From Gemmatimonadota bacterium (GTDB lineage Bacteria; Gemmatimonadota; Gemmatimonadetes; Gemmatimonadales; Gemmatimonadaceae), in the NCBI GenBank assembly GCA_028287235.1, contig JAQBQB010000023.1, positions 186,001 to 250,000 of the forward strand: a stretch of DNA of 64,000 nucleotides, in the 5' to 3' direction. Under the pieces are notes generated by a model. That model searched no databases. It was given only the letters and a program-made list of their open reading frames with translations, and had not been told where the DNA came from. This document shows positions 7,867 through 17,180 of the stretch, piece after piece (positions within the stretch are counted from its first letter, which is position 1; the number at the start of each line of letters is the position of its first letter). Made by a program: the position numbers and the translations under genes.

Positions 7867-8760
7867 ATGGAGCAAGTGACCGAGACCAGATCGTCGAAAG
7901 GCTATTTCCGATCGTCTCCGTCGACCGCGTTTGATCAGTATCTGCAAGACATCCAGAAGCTCCCGCTGATCAGCGATCCCGAAGAAGAGCGCCGCCTGGC
8001 GCGCCGGGCACAAAAGGGGGATGAAACAGCGGCGGAACGCCTCGTTACTGCCAACCTCCGATTCGTCATCTCCTACGTCAAGAAGTACCAAGGTCACGGA
8101 CTCGACCTGAGCGAGCTGGTCGCCATCGGCAACGAAGGCCTGCTCAAAGCCGTGCGAAAGTTCGACCCCGATCAGGGCGTCAAGTTCATCTCCTACGCCG
8201 TGTGGTGGGTCCGCCAAGCCGTCTTGAAGGCGCTCGCCGAACAAACGCGCTCCGTGCGCATTCCGCTCAATCAGAATTCGCAGCTCATTCGTCTCGCTCG
8301 CGCCGAGACGATCCTCGCGCAAGTGCTCAAGCGCGACCCCACCGAAGATGAAGTCAGCCGTCTGCTCGAAGAGACGCCGGAGATCGTCCGCGCCGCGAAG
8401 CAGATGTCTGCCACCGAAGTCTCGCTCGACGCTCCCATTGATCGATCGGATCGCGAAGCTTCCACGCTCGGCGAGCGCTTCGCCGGTGTCGACGGTACGG
8501 AGATCGAGGAAGTAACCGACTACAAGTTGATGCGCGAGTTCATCGACCGCGTATTCAAGAAGTATCTCACGCCGCGTGAACGAAAGATCCTCTATCTGTA
8601 CTATGGATTGGAGGAAGGCTCCGAGGCGATGACGCTCGAGAAGATCGGCGCGTTGATGGGCGTGACGCGCGAGCGCATTCGTCAGATTCGCGAGCGCGCA
8701 TTCGAAAAGCTGCGTGAATCGCCCGACGGCAAGGCGCTCTGCGGCTTCTGGGCGGCCTGA
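7867..8760 (+). CDS. rpoD: RNA polymerase sigma-70 factor, RpoD/SigA family
   Basis: This 297-residue sigma factor carries regions 1.2 to 4.2. Region 1.2 is FDQYLQDIQKLPLIS, region 2 contains LRFVISYVKKYQGHGLDLSELVAIGNEGL and the -10 recognition helix FDPDQGVKFISYAVWWVRQAV, and region 4.2 holds the helix-turn-helix GALMGVTRERIRQIRERAFEKL that reads the -35 box. Region 1.1 and the large non-conserved region are missing, as in the short primary sigma factors of Bacteroidota and relatives. It may be the housekeeping factor or a group-2 paralogue. AAGGAG precedes the ATG, and a strong intrinsic terminator follows at 8817, so it is probably a single-gene unit. Confidence 0.85.
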   Translation: MEQVTETRSSKGYFRSSPSTAFDQYLQDIQKLPLISDPEEERRLARRAQKGDETAAERLVTANLRFVISYVKKYQGHGLDLSELVAIGNEGLLKAVRKFDPDQGVKFISYAVWWVRQAVLKALAEQTRSVRIPLNQNSQLIRLARAETILAQVLKRDPTEDEVSRLLEETPEIVRAAKQMSATEVSLDAPIDRSDREASTLGERFAGVDGTEIEEVTDYKLMREFIDRVFKKYLTPRERKILYLYYGLEEGSEAMTLEKIGALMGVTRERIRQIRERAFEKLRESPDGKALCGFWAA

Positions 8761-8816
8761 CGTCGCGTCAGCAGTCGTCATTGGCTATTGGATAATCGTA
8801 GGCGTACAGCACGGTG

Positions 8817-8845
8817 AAAGGCCGGGACTTTGTCCCGGCCTTTTT
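8817..8845 (+). terminator. intrinsic terminator of the sigma factor gene
   Basis: A 12-bp perfect stem (AAAGGCCGGGAC at 8817-8828 with GTCCCGGCCTTT at 8832-8843), a TTT loop and a run of T through 8845. This is a textbook Rho-independent terminator 57 bp after the stop codon. Confidence 0.9.
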
Positions 8846-8927
8846 CATCTCGTTTGGTACTCGCCATTACCATCGATGTTTGGTTCCTTCCTAGCGAAAC
8901 CGTTGGGTCCCCTGATCGTCCTGAGAC

Positions 8928-11900
8928 GTGCCCCCTAGAGACGAAACACGCAGGCGCCGCGCCGTCGCGGTAGCTGGAACAGTCACCGCCGCCGCAGTGC
9001 TGGCGCTGGTGGTTGGCCTGCACATGTCGAGTCTCCGTTCCACGACGCTCGCCGCGGCACAGCGGCAGATGACCGGCGGTGCGGCGCGCGCCGCGCGCAT
9101 GCTCGACTCCTGGATCGCCGAGCGCGAAGGAGACGCCACGATGCTCGCCGATCTCGCGGGCATTCACGGCACCGACTCCACGACGATCTCGCCCGCGATT
9201 GCCGGACGCATTCTCCGCATGCAGATGGAATCGCTGATGCGGCGCGGCAACTACGAGAGCATCTGGATGGTCGGCGAGCACGGAGGCGTCGCCGGCTCCG
9301 TCGGCGGGCGCACTTTGAGCGCGACCGAAGACAGCACGGTGCGCCGCGCGCTCGCCACCGGGGTCGTGCAGATCAGTCTTCCGGAGCAGCGCGACAGCGC
9401 GGTCAGCGTCGGGATCGCCAAGCCCATCATGGTGCCCGACGCGCATGGGCAGGAGCACGCCGCCGGCGCCGTGGTGCTGCGCGCCGAGTTGAACAAGATC
9501 ATGCCGGCCAGTGGAGGCGCGCGCCTTCCGGCGAACACGAGAGTCGCGATCGTCGTGCCCGTGGGCGACTCGGTGATCGGTCTCCGCGTTTGCGGTACGC
9601 GGTCGGACAGGCTCTGCGTCTTCGCCGCGTCGGACAGTCTCGCGCGCATCGCCGTTGCGCGGGACTCGTCTTTTGGAACGTATTCCGACACCGGCGTGTC
9701 GATGTTCGCCGCGGCGCATCGCGCCAAGACGCTGCGGTGGAGCATCTATTACGCCGTCGAGGAGAGCGCGATCTTCGCGCCGATGCGCGACCGGCTGAGC
9801 TTCGAGGCGCTGCTGCTCGTCGGCATCCTCTTCATGGCCGGCCTCGCGATCTACAGCTACGACCGCTCGGCTCACCTGCGCCGCCTCACGGAGCGCGCGC
9901 AAACCGAGGCGCGCTTCTCCGCGATCGTCAACACGGCGATGGACGCGATCATCATCGTCGACCAGAGCTACAACATCGCGGTCGTGAACAGGGCGGCCGA
10001 GTTCATGTTCGGTTATCCGACGCAGGACGCGATCGGCCGCTCGGTGCTCGAGCTCATTCCCCAGGCGTCCACCGAAGAGTTGAAGCGCACGCTCGAGCAG
10101 ACGATGCGCGCCGGAGAGCAGCCGCGTCTCTTTTCCGCCGAGCGCTACGCCGCCGGCAAGCGGCGCGACGGCACGACCTTCCCCATCGATCTGAGCATCT
10201 CGCGCACGCAGATCGACGGACATCCGCATCTCACGATCGTGATCCGCGACGTGACCGACTGGAAGCGCGCCGAGGAGAGCTCGGAGTGGCAGCGGCGCGT
10301 GCTCGAGTCGATCGCCACGGGAATGGAGCTGCGCGACGTGCTCACCACGATCGTGCGCTTCCACGAGACGCAGTGCGCGGGCGTCGAGTGCGCGTTTCAT
10401 CTGATCGACGACGACGGGTTGACGCTGCGCTCCGCGTCGGCGCCGTCGATGCGCCCCGAGTTCATCGACGGCATGGACGAGATCGTGGTCGGCCCGCACG
10501 CCTCCACGTGCGGCACGGCGGTGTACCGCCGCGAGCAGGTGATCACGACCGACATCACCACCGACCGGCTCTGGAACGACTACCGGGCGCTTGCCGTCGA
10601 GCAAGGCTATCGCTCGTGCTGGTCCATGCCGATCCGCTCGCCGCAGGGGCGCGTGCTCGGCGCGCTCACGATGTACCGCCGACAGGTGCACACGCCGTCG
10701 CCCTCGGAGCTGCGCGTCTCGGCGCTGGCCACGCAGCTCGCCGGGATCGCGGTGGATCGCGCGCACGCGGCCGAATCGCTGCGGCAGTCGGAGGCGAGCT
10801 TCCGCTCGTTCGTCGAGAACTCGCCGATCGGCATTTATCGCGCAACGGGCACGGGCCGCCTGCTCGCCGTGAACGCCTCGCTCGTACAGCTGCTCGGCTA
10901 CGAATCGTCGCTCGAGCTGCTGCAGGTCGACATGGCGCAGCAGCTCTTCGTGTCGATCGTCGATCGCGACCGCCTGCTGCGCCAGCTCGAGGCGCACGGC
11001 GAGTTGCGCAGCGCGGAGATGGAGTGGCGCCGCAAGGATTCCACGACGCTCACGGTGCGCATCAGCGCGCGCGCGTATCGCGACGAGCGCGGGTCGGTGT
11101 GGTTCACCGAAGGATTCGTCGAGAACGTCACGCCGCTGCGCGTCGCGGAGCTCGCGCTGCGCCAGTCGGAGAAGCTCGCCGCGCTCGGCCAGCTCGTGTC
11201 CGGAGTGGCGCACGAGCTGAACAACCCGCTCGCCGCCATCCTGCATTTCGCCGAAGACCTGCTCGACGACGAGCGCACGTCGGCCGACCTCGAGGCGCTC
11301 TCGGTGATTCGCGACCAGGCGCGCCGCTCGCGCTCCATCGTGCGCGACCTGCTGTCGTTCGTGCGCTTCCGCGACGCGTCGCGCGAGCGAGTGCCTCTGA
11401 CCGACGCGCTCGCGGCGAGCGTGAAGGCGCTGCAGCCGAGCGTGGAAGATCTCGGCGCGCGGCTGGTCACGGAGCTGCCGGCGGCCGACGCGTGGGGCAA
11501 CACCGACCGCGCGGGACTGCAGCAGATCGTCACCAACCTGGTGATCAACGGCGCGCAGGCGTCGGGACGCGGCGGCACGGTGCGGCTCAACGCCGGCGTG
11601 TCGGACAAGGAGCTGACCCTCGTCGTCGAAGATACGGGGCCCGGAATTCCCGCCGCGGTGATGGATAGAATCTTTGAGCCCTTCTTCACCACCAAACCGC
11701 TTGGCGAAGGCACGGGCCTCGGGCTGTCGGTGACGCTCGGCATCGTGCAGCAGCTCGGCGGCAAGATCGCGGTGGAGAATCGCACGAGTGACGGCACGGG
11801 CACCGGCGCACGCTTCACGGTGACGCTGCCGATCGACGGCATCGCCGCGAGCGACCTCGGGGTCCGCGTGCCGCGGGCGATCATCATGCCCACGGCGGCG

Positions 11901-12305
11901 CAGATGGTCGTGGATCCGGCGAATCCACCGCGCGCGCTGATCATCGACGATGAGGCGTCCATTCGCGCGGCGCTGCGCCGCTTCTTCACACGCCGTGGAT
12001 GGCAGGTGGACGAAGCGGAAGACGGCGCCGAGGGGCTGTCGGCGATCCTCACCGCGAAGTTCGACTACGCGGCGGTGATCTCCGATCTGAAGATGCCGGG
12101 GTGTTCGGGCGTCGAGCTGCACGACCATGTCGCCGCGGTCGCGCCCGAGTTGCTGGATCGCATCATCTTCTCCACGGGCGACGTGGCGTCGAAGGAAGCC
12201 GCCGAATTCGTTCGGCGCACGCGGTGCACGGTGCTGCAAAAACCTTTCGAGCTTCGCGCGCTGGAGGCGATCGTGTCGCGCATGCGGCAGATGGCGACGG
12301 CCTGA
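8928..12305 (+). CDS. large hybrid sensor histidine kinase with C-terminal receiver
   Basis: This 1125-residue protein has an N-terminal transmembrane helix (about residues 12-32), an extracytoplasmic sensor to about 290 and a second helix at about 292-312. In the cytoplasm come a PAS domain (about 325-440), a GAF domain (about 450-605), a second PAS (about 625-740), a HisKA domain with phospho-acceptor His762 in GVAHELNNPLAAI, an ATPase domain (NLVINGAQASGRGG, DTGPGIP, GTGLGLSV) and a receiver from about 1002 (LIIDDEASIR, acceptor Asp in ISDLKMPG, Lys in QKPF). Signal passes from sensor to His and then to the attached receiver. The start is GTG at 8928. No DNA-binding output regulator is encoded beside it, so the downstream target is unknown. 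Confidence 0.9.
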   Translation: MPPRDETRRRRAVAVAGTVTAAAVLALVVGLHMSSLRSTTLAAAQRQMTGGAARAARMLDSWIAEREGDATMLADLAGIHGTDSTTISPAIAGRILRMQMESLMRRGNYESIWMVGEHGGVAGSVGGRTLSATEDSTVRRALATGVVQISLPEQRDSAVSVGIAKPIMVPDAHGQEHAAGAVVLRAELNKIMPASGGARLPANTRVAIVVPVGDSVIGLRVCGTRSDRLCVFAASDSLARIAVARDSSFGTYSDTGVSMFAAAHRAKTLRWSIYYAVEESAIFAPMRDRLSFEALLLVGILFMAGLAIYSYDRSAHLRRLTERAQTEARFSAIVNTAMDAIIIVDQSYNIAVVNRAAEFMFGYPTQDAIGRSVLELIPQASTEELKRTLEQTMRAGEQPRLFSAERYAAGKRRDGTTFPIDLSISRTQIDGHPHLTIVIRDVTDWKRAEESSEWQRRVLESIATGMELRDVLTTIVRFHETQCAGVECAFHLIDDDGLTLRSASAPSMRPEFIDGMDEIVVGPHASTCGTAVYRREQVITTDITTDRLWNDYRALAVEQGYRSCWSMPIRSPQGRVLGALTMYRRQVHTPSPSELRVSALATQLAGIAVDRAHAAESLRQSEASFRSFVENSPIGIYRATGTGRLLAVNASLVQLLGYESSLELLQVDMAQQLFVSIVDRDRLLRQLEAHGELRSAEMEWRRKDSTTLTVRISARAYRDERGSVWFTEGFVENVTPLRVAELALRQSEKLAALGQLVSGVAHELNNPLAAILHFAEDLLDDERTSADLEALSVIRDQARRSRSIVRDLLSFVRFRDASRERVPLTDALAASVKALQPSVEDLGARLVTELPAADAWGNTDRAGLQQIVTNLVINGAQASGRGGTVRLNAGVSDKELTLVVEDTGPGIPAAVMDRIFEPFFTTKPLGEGTGLGLSVTLGIVQQLGGKIAVENRTSDGTGTGARFTVTLPIDGIAASDLGVRVPRAIIMPTAAQMVVDPANPPRALIIDDEASIRAALRRFFTRRGWQVDEAEDGAEGLSAILTAKFDYAAVISDLKMPGCSGVELHDHVAAVAPELLDRIIFSTGDVASKEAAEFVRRTRCTVLQKPFELRALEAIVSRMRQMATA

Positions 12306-12321
12306 CATTTCGGCCGAGCCG

Positions 12322-12348
12322 GGCGGTATGCTTCTCGCCAATACCGCC
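12322..12348. other. hairpin overlapping the lipid kinase start region
   Basis: GGCGGTAT at 12322-12329 pairs perfectly with ATACCGCC at 12341-12348 around an 11-nt loop, 17 bp after the histidine kinase stop. The first possible ATG of the next gene (12328) lies inside the stem and the second (12355) lies just after it. The hairpin could lower translation from 12328 or act as a weak attenuator. Confidence 0.5.
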
Positions 12349-13221
12349 TGTGAAATGATCCCCGCCTTCGTGAATCCCCTCGCCGGCAACGCCGACGCCG
12401 CGCGCGGCGCGCTGCGCGTCATGGGGGACGGGGTGTTCGACATTCGCGAGGTGCCGCCGCAGACGCTCGCCGACCGCGTGAAAGAAGCGATCGACGAAGG
12501 CGCCGCGCGCATTCTGGTCGCCGGTGGTGACGGGACAATCGGCAGCGCGGCGAGCGCGTTGAGCGGCACCGGCGTGGAGTTGGCGATCCTGCCGTGCGGC
12601 ACGCTCAATCATCTGGCGAAGGACTTGGGTTTGCCGCTCCAGCTCGAGGAGGCCGCGCGCGTTGCCGCGACCGGCAAGGCGATTTCGGTGGACGCCGCGG
12701 CGGTGAACGACCGCCTCTTTTTGAACACGAGCTCGGTTGGCGCGTACGTCACGTTCGTTCGTGCGCGAGAGCGGCTGGAGAAGCGACTCGGCTATCACAT
12801 CGCCTCGGTCGTCGCCGGAATCCGCCTGCTGTTCAGGATGCCGCTGTTCCGAGTCACGCTCGAAGTCGAGGGTGTGTCGCGCGAGTATCTCACGCCGCTC
12901 GTCTTCATCGGCGTGGGCGAGCGAGAGCTTCAGCTTCCCACACTCGGCGCGCGCGTGGCGGGCGGCAAGACTGGCCTGCATGTAATGGTGGTGCGCCGGC
13001 GCTCGGGCGCGCGCGCGTTGGCCACCGGACTCGCCGCCGCGGCGCGCGGCATCAACGCCGTGGCCCGCACGCCGGCGATGGACGTCTTTCTCGTCGACGC
13101 GTGCCGCATCGCGCCGCGCACGCGAATGGCGGCGGTGGATGGAGAGCTCGTCCGAGTCACGCCGCCGTTGACGTACCGGCACGTTCCCGGGTGCCTACGC
13201 GTGGTGGTGGCGGAGAAGTAG
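12328..13221 (+). CDS. diacylglycerol/lipid kinase family protein
   Basis: This protein of about 297 residues belongs to the DAGK catalytic-domain family (DgkB/YegS/LpxX-like), which phosphorylates diacylglycerol or other lipids with ATP. The P-loop-like motif AGGDGT is at residues 65-70, after the family opening AFVNPLAGNAD. Other landmarks are ILPCGTLNHLAKDLGLP, the NTSSVGAYV segment and the C-terminal AAVDGELV motif. ATG at 12355 is an equally possible start, because homologues begin close to the FVNPLAGN stretch. It is the first gene of a close-packed plus-strand run; glcD begins 9 bp downstream. Confidence 0.83.
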   Translation: MLLANTACEMIPAFVNPLAGNADAARGALRVMGDGVFDIREVPPQTLADRVKEAIDEGAARILVAGGDGTIGSAASALSGTGVELAILPCGTLNHLAKDLGLPLQLEEAARVAATGKAISVDAAAVNDRLFLNTSSVGAYVTFVRARERLEKRLGYHIASVVAGIRLLFRMPLFRVTLEVEGVSREYLTPLVFIGVGERELQLPTLGARVAGGKTGLHVMVVRRRSGARALATGLAAAARGINAVARTPAMDVFLVDACRIAPRTRMAAVDGELVRVTPPLTYRHVPGCLRVVVAEK

Positions 13222-13230
13222 CTTTACCGT

Positions 13231-14694
13231 GTGACGCTCACCGCCGCGCCAGCCTCCAAGATCGACCAAGCGCTCGCCTCGCGCCTCGCCGCCATCGTCG
13301 GGGAGCGGCGGGTACTCTTTCGGCCGAGCGAGCTGCTCACGTATGCGTCGGATGGGCTGCCGTCGTACTCGAAGCAGCCGGGGCTCGCGGTATTTCCCGG
13401 CACGCGGGAAGAGGTCATCGCCGTGGTGCGCGAGCTCGCGCGACTCGGGCTTCCCTTCGTTCCGCGCGGCGCGGGAACGGGGCTTTCCGGGGGCGCGTTG
13501 GCCGACGGCGTCGTGCTCGTGGGACTCAATCGCCTGAGTCGCATCCTGTCGATCGACGCCGAGAACGGCCGCGCGGTCGTGGAGCCGGGCGTGGTGAACG
13601 TTTCGCTCAGCCGCGCGGTGGCTGCTCTTGGATACCACTACGCCCCCGACCCGTCGAGCCAGACGGCGTGCACGATCGGCGGCAACGTGGCCGAGAATGC
13701 GGGCGGCCCGCACTGCCTCAAGTACGGCGTGACGACGAATCACGTCGTCGCGCTCACGGTGCTGCTGCCGAGCGGCGAGGTCGTCACGCTCGGCAACGCG
13801 AGCGGCGAGCAGGAAGGGTACGATCTCGTCGGAACGTTCGTCGGATCGGAGGGCTGCTTCGGCATCGCGCTCGACGTCACGGTGCGGCTGTCGCGGAACC
13901 CGGAGTCGGTGCGCACGCTGCTCGCCGATTTCCTGTCGATCGACGCCGCGGCGCGGGCCGTGTCGGCGATCGTCGCCACCGGCATCGTTCCCGCCGCGCT
14001 CGAGATGATCGACCAGGCGACGATTCGCGCCGTGGAGTCGTCGATCTACGCCGCGGGCTATCCGGTGGACGCGGCGGCGGCGCTGCTCATCGAGCTCGAT
14101 GGCGCCACGGCGGGACTCGAGCACGACGTGGCCACGGTCGAAGCGCTCTGCGCGAGCAACGGCGCGCGCACGGTACGCGTCGCGCGCGACGACGCCGAGC
14201 GCGCGCGGCTGTGGCAGGGGCGCAAGAAAGCGTTCGGCGCAATGGGACGTCTGGCGTCGCACCTCGTCGTGCAGGATGCCGTGGTGCCGCGCACCAAGCT
14301 GCCTGAGGTGCTCGCGCAGATCGCCGAGATCGGCGTGCGGCAGCGCGTGCGCATCTGCAACGTTTTTCACGCCGGCGACGGCAACCTGCATCCGAACATT
14401 CCGTACGACGCGTCGGATGCCGACGAGTCGGCGCGGGTGCATCTCGCCATGCGCGAGATCATGACGGCGTGCGTGAACGCGGGCGGATCGATCACCGGCG
14501 AGCATGGCGTGGGACTCGACAAGCTGCCGTACATGGATCTCATCTTCACGCCCGAGTCGCTCGCCACGATGTGCGCGCTGCGCGAGGTCTTCGATCCGGA
14601 TCGCCGGTCGAATCCTGGCAAGGTCGTCCCGGTGCATGCCTGCCGCGAATGGCACATGGCGCCTTCTGCCCGGCCGCATCGAGAAATCCTATGA
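13231..14694 (+). CDS. glcD: glycolate oxidase FAD-binding subunit GlcD
   Basis: This 487-residue FAD-linked oxidase oxidises glycolate (or a related 2-hydroxyacid such as D-lactate) to glyoxylate. The PCMH-type FAD domain shows PFVPRGAGTGLSGGAL near residues 76-91 and DPSSQTACTIGGNVAENAGGPHCLKYG. The C-terminal oxidase domain shows NVFHAGDGNLHPNI and GSITGEHGVGLDK, which bring His ligands to the active site. GTG at 13231 is the start. The stop overlaps the glcE ATG (ATGA). With GlcE and GlcF it forms the three-subunit complex that donates electrons to the respiratory chain. Confidence 0.92.
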   Translation: MTLTAAPASKIDQALASRLAAIVGERRVLFRPSELLTYASDGLPSYSKQPGLAVFPGTREEVIAVVRELARLGLPFVPRGAGTGLSGGALADGVVLVGLNRLSRILSIDAENGRAVVEPGVVNVSLSRAVAALGYHYAPDPSSQTACTIGGNVAENAGGPHCLKYGVTTNHVVALTVLLPSGEVVTLGNASGEQEGYDLVGTFVGSEGCFGIALDVTVRLSRNPESVRTLLADFLSIDAAARAVSAIVATGIVPAALEMIDQATIRAVESSIYAAGYPVDAAAALLIELDGATAGLEHDVATVEALCASNGARTVRVARDDAERARLWQGRKKAFGAMGRLASHLVVQDAVVPRTKLPEVLAQIAEIGVRQRVRICNVFHAGDGNLHPNIPYDASDADESARVHLAMREIMTACVNAGGSITGEHGVGLDKLPYMDLIFTPESLATMCALREVFDPDRRSNPGKVVPVHACREWHMAPSARPHREIL

Positions 14695-15836
14695 CGGAAA
14701 CGCTCACCGCGTCCGTCGACGCGCTGCGTGAGTGCGTGCTCGATGCCGGTGCGCGCGGCGTCGCGCTGCGCGTCGTGGGCCGCGGAGCGTGGCTGGACGC
14801 CGGACGTGGCGCGCGCACGACAGAATCCATCTCGACGCGCGAGCTGGCCGGAATCATTGAATACGTCCCCGGCGATCTCACGCTCACCGCGCGCGCCGGC
14901 ACCACGCTCGCCGAGATCCGCGAGGCCACGGCGGAGCACAATCAGCGGCTCGCGCTCGATCCGCACGGCACCGACGACGGCACGCTCGGCGCCACCGTCG
15001 CCACGGCGTCCGCCGGTCCGCTCGCCGCATCGTTCGGTACGCCGCGCGATCTCACCCTCGGCGTCGAGTTCGTGATGGGCACGGGCGCGGTGGCGCGCGG
15101 CGGTGGGCGCGTGGTGAAGAACGTGGCGGGGTTCGACCTCACGCGCTTGCTCACCGGCTCGTGGGGAACGCTCGGCATTCTCACGGAGATCACCGTCCGC
15201 CTGCACGCGCGCCCCGAGGCCGACGAGTCGTTCGCGGTCTCGCTCGAGCGGCCCGGCTCCGCCGAGTCGGTGCGTCGTGTGCTACGCCGCCTTCCCTTCA
15301 CGCCGTACGCTTGCGAGATCGTGAACGACACGTTCGCGGCGTTTCTCGGCATTGGACATGGGGAGACCGCGCTGCTTCGTCTGGGTGGCAACGCCGCGGC
15401 GGTCCGCGCGCAGCGCACGGCATTCGCGGAGCTCGGCGTGCCCCGAGAGATCGACGCCGCGGTGTGGACGCGCCTGCGCCAGGCGGAGCCGGCCGGTGCG
15501 ATCGTCTTTCGCATGTCGCACAGCGCGTCGGAGATCGCGCGCACGTGGACCGAGGCGAACGCGGTCGCGGTAGGCTGTGCCGGTACGCTGTTGCATGCGT
15601 CGCCCACGCGCGGCGTGGTGCGATGCATCGTTCCGTCGAGCGACGGCGCGGCGGGGTGGCTGCGCCGCGCGTTCGGCGCGCCAACGATGACCACGCGCAT
15701 CGGCGAGCGCCTGCCGGTCGACCTCTGGCCGATGGTGTCGAGCGCGCCTGCGTCCGACCCGATCTCGTCGGGGATCAAGCGTACGTTCGATCCCAAGTCG
15801 GTGCTCAACGCCGGCATTCTCGGAGAGGTGCAGTGA
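14691..15836 (+). CDS. glcE: glycolate oxidase FAD-binding subunit GlcE
   Basis: This 381-residue second flavin-type subunit is typical of GlcE length. It keeps the PCMH FAD fold: GDLTLTARAGTTLAEIREATAEHNQRLALDP, then TLGATVATASAGPL and RVVKNVAGFDLTRLLTGSWGTLGILTEIT. It lacks the C-terminal catalytic His motifs found in GlcD, as expected. It begins with ATG overlapping the glcD stop and ends with a GTGA overlap to glcF, so the three subunits are translated together in fixed stoichiometry. Confidence 0.92.
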   Translation: MTETLTASVDALRECVLDAGARGVALRVVGRGAWLDAGRGARTTESISTRELAGIIEYVPGDLTLTARAGTTLAEIREATAEHNQRLALDPHGTDDGTLGATVATASAGPLAASFGTPRDLTLGVEFVMGTGAVARGGGRVVKNVAGFDLTRLLTGSWGTLGILTEITVRLHARPEADESFAVSLERPGSAESVRRVLRRLPFTPYACEIVNDTFAAFLGIGHGETALLRLGGNAAAVRAQRTAFAELGVPREIDAAVWTRLRQAEPAGAIVFRMSHSASEIARTWTEANAVAVGCAGTLLHASPTRGVVRCIVPSSDGAAGWLRRAFGAPTMTTRIGERLPVDLWPMVSSAPASDPISSGIKRTFDPKSVLNAGILGEVQ

Positions 15837-17119
15837 GCACGCCCGTCGTGGTTCCACCGGAGTGCGCGCTTCCCGGCAGCCCGCTGTCCAATGCGCAGGC
15901 GGGAATCGACGCGTGCGTGCACTGCGGCTTCTGCCTGCAGGCCTGTCCCACGTACCTCACGCTCGAAGACGAGAACGACAGTCCGCGCGGACGGATCGTG
16001 CTCATGCGCGCGTTGCTCGAGGGCACGCTGGCCCCGGGCAACGAGAGTGTCGAGACCCACATCGGCCAGTGCCTCGGCTGTCGCGCGTGCGAAACGGCGT
16101 GTCCGTCGGGCGTGCCGTACGGCCAACTGCTCGAGGCGACGCGCGAGACGCTCGCGCAGCATCGCCCCATTCCCGCGATTGCGCGAATCATTCTCTGGAT
16201 ATTCGAGCGGCCGTTGCTGCTCACGATCGCGATGGCCGGCGGCCGCGTGACGCGCGCGCTGGGTATCGCGAAGTTGCTGGCGCGGCTGCCGGGCAGGCCG
16301 GGGTTCGCGATGGCGATGTTGAGCTCGACCAGCCGCTCGAAGACGTCGGCGCGCGCCGCGGTTCGGTCCACGGGAGAGAAGGGGCGCGTCGCGCTGCTCA
16401 CGGGCTGCGTCATGGAAGGGTTGTTCACCGAGACGAACCGCGCGACCGAGCGAGTGCTGGCGACGAATGCGTATGCAATGGCGAGCGCGCCGGGCCAGGG
16501 CTGTTGCGGTGCGCTGCACGTGCACGCCGGTGACGCCGACGCGGCGCGACGGCTGGCGAAGACGAACATCGCGGCCTTCGAGCGTACGAACGCCGATTAC
16601 ATCTGCGTGAATGCCGCCGGCTGCGGCGCGATGATGAAGGAGTATCCGCACCTGTTGGCCGCGGAGCCGGAGTGGGCGGCGCGCGCGGCGCAACTTTCGT
16701 CAAAGGTGCGCGACGTGAGCGAGCTGCTGTCCGCCGCGGGCCCGGTGCGCGGTGGCGCGGTGCGGACGCTCGTAGCCTACGATGCCCCCTGCCACCTCGT
16801 GCACGCACAGCGCATCGTGGCGCCGCCGCTCGACGTGCTCCGGGCCATTCCTGAGCTCGAGCTCGTTCCGTTGAACGAGAGCGACGTGTGCTGCGGAAGC
16901 GCGGGAATCTACAACCTCGTGGAGCCGCACGTGTCCGACGTGGTGTTGGCGCGCAAGCTCGAGAACATCAGCGCGGCCCGGCCCGATCTTGTAGCCACCG
17001 GAAATCCTGGCTGCCTCATGCAGATCGGCGCCGGCTTGTTGCGCGCCGGATCGCCGACGCGTGCGGTGCATCCGGTGGAGCTATTGGACGAGAGTTATGC
17101 GAGGCGCGCTCCGCGCTGA
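15833..17119 (+). CDS. glcF: glycolate oxidase iron-sulfur subunit GlcF
   Basis: This 428-residue protein carries two 4Fe-4S ferredoxin motifs, C28xxC31xxC34xxxC38 and C80xxC83xxC86xxxC90. Two cysteine-rich CCG domains follow (GCCGALHVHAGD and DVCCGSAGIYN), as in heterodisulfide reductase-like electron-transfer proteins. It passes electrons from the GlcD/GlcE flavins toward the quinone pool at the membrane. Start GTG at 15833 overlaps the glcE stop. The domain order matches GlcF closely, so the call is firm. A 61-bp gap separates it from the HAD gene. Confidence 0.93.
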   Translation: MSTPVVVPPECALPGSPLSNAQAGIDACVHCGFCLQACPTYLTLEDENDSPRGRIVLMRALLEGTLAPGNESVETHIGQCLGCRACETACPSGVPYGQLLEATRETLAQHRPIPAIARIILWIFERPLLLTIAMAGGRVTRALGIAKLLARLPGRPGFAMAMLSSTSRSKTSARAAVRSTGEKGRVALLTGCVMEGLFTETNRATERVLATNAYAMASAPGQGCCGALHVHAGDADAARRLAKTNIAAFERTNADYICVNAAGCGAMMKEYPHLLAAEPEWAARAAQLSSKVRDVSELLSAAGPVRGGAVRTLVAYDAPCHLVHAQRIVAPPLDVLRAIPELELVPLNESDVCCGSAGIYNLVEPHVSDVVLARKLENISAARPDLVATGNPGCLMQIGAGLLRAGSPTRAVHPVELLDESYARRAPR

Positions 17120-17180
17120 TCGCTGCCGTTCATCGTGCAGCCCGTGGCGCGGCCAGACCACCCCGGTTTACTTACGAAAC

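Noticed and set aside
8778-12608. 1276-codon open frame on the minus strand opposite the histidine kinase
   Set aside because: Composition is that of a high-GC shadow (long runs of Arg, His and Ala), without any recognisable motif. The plus-strand kinase has all catalytic motifs.
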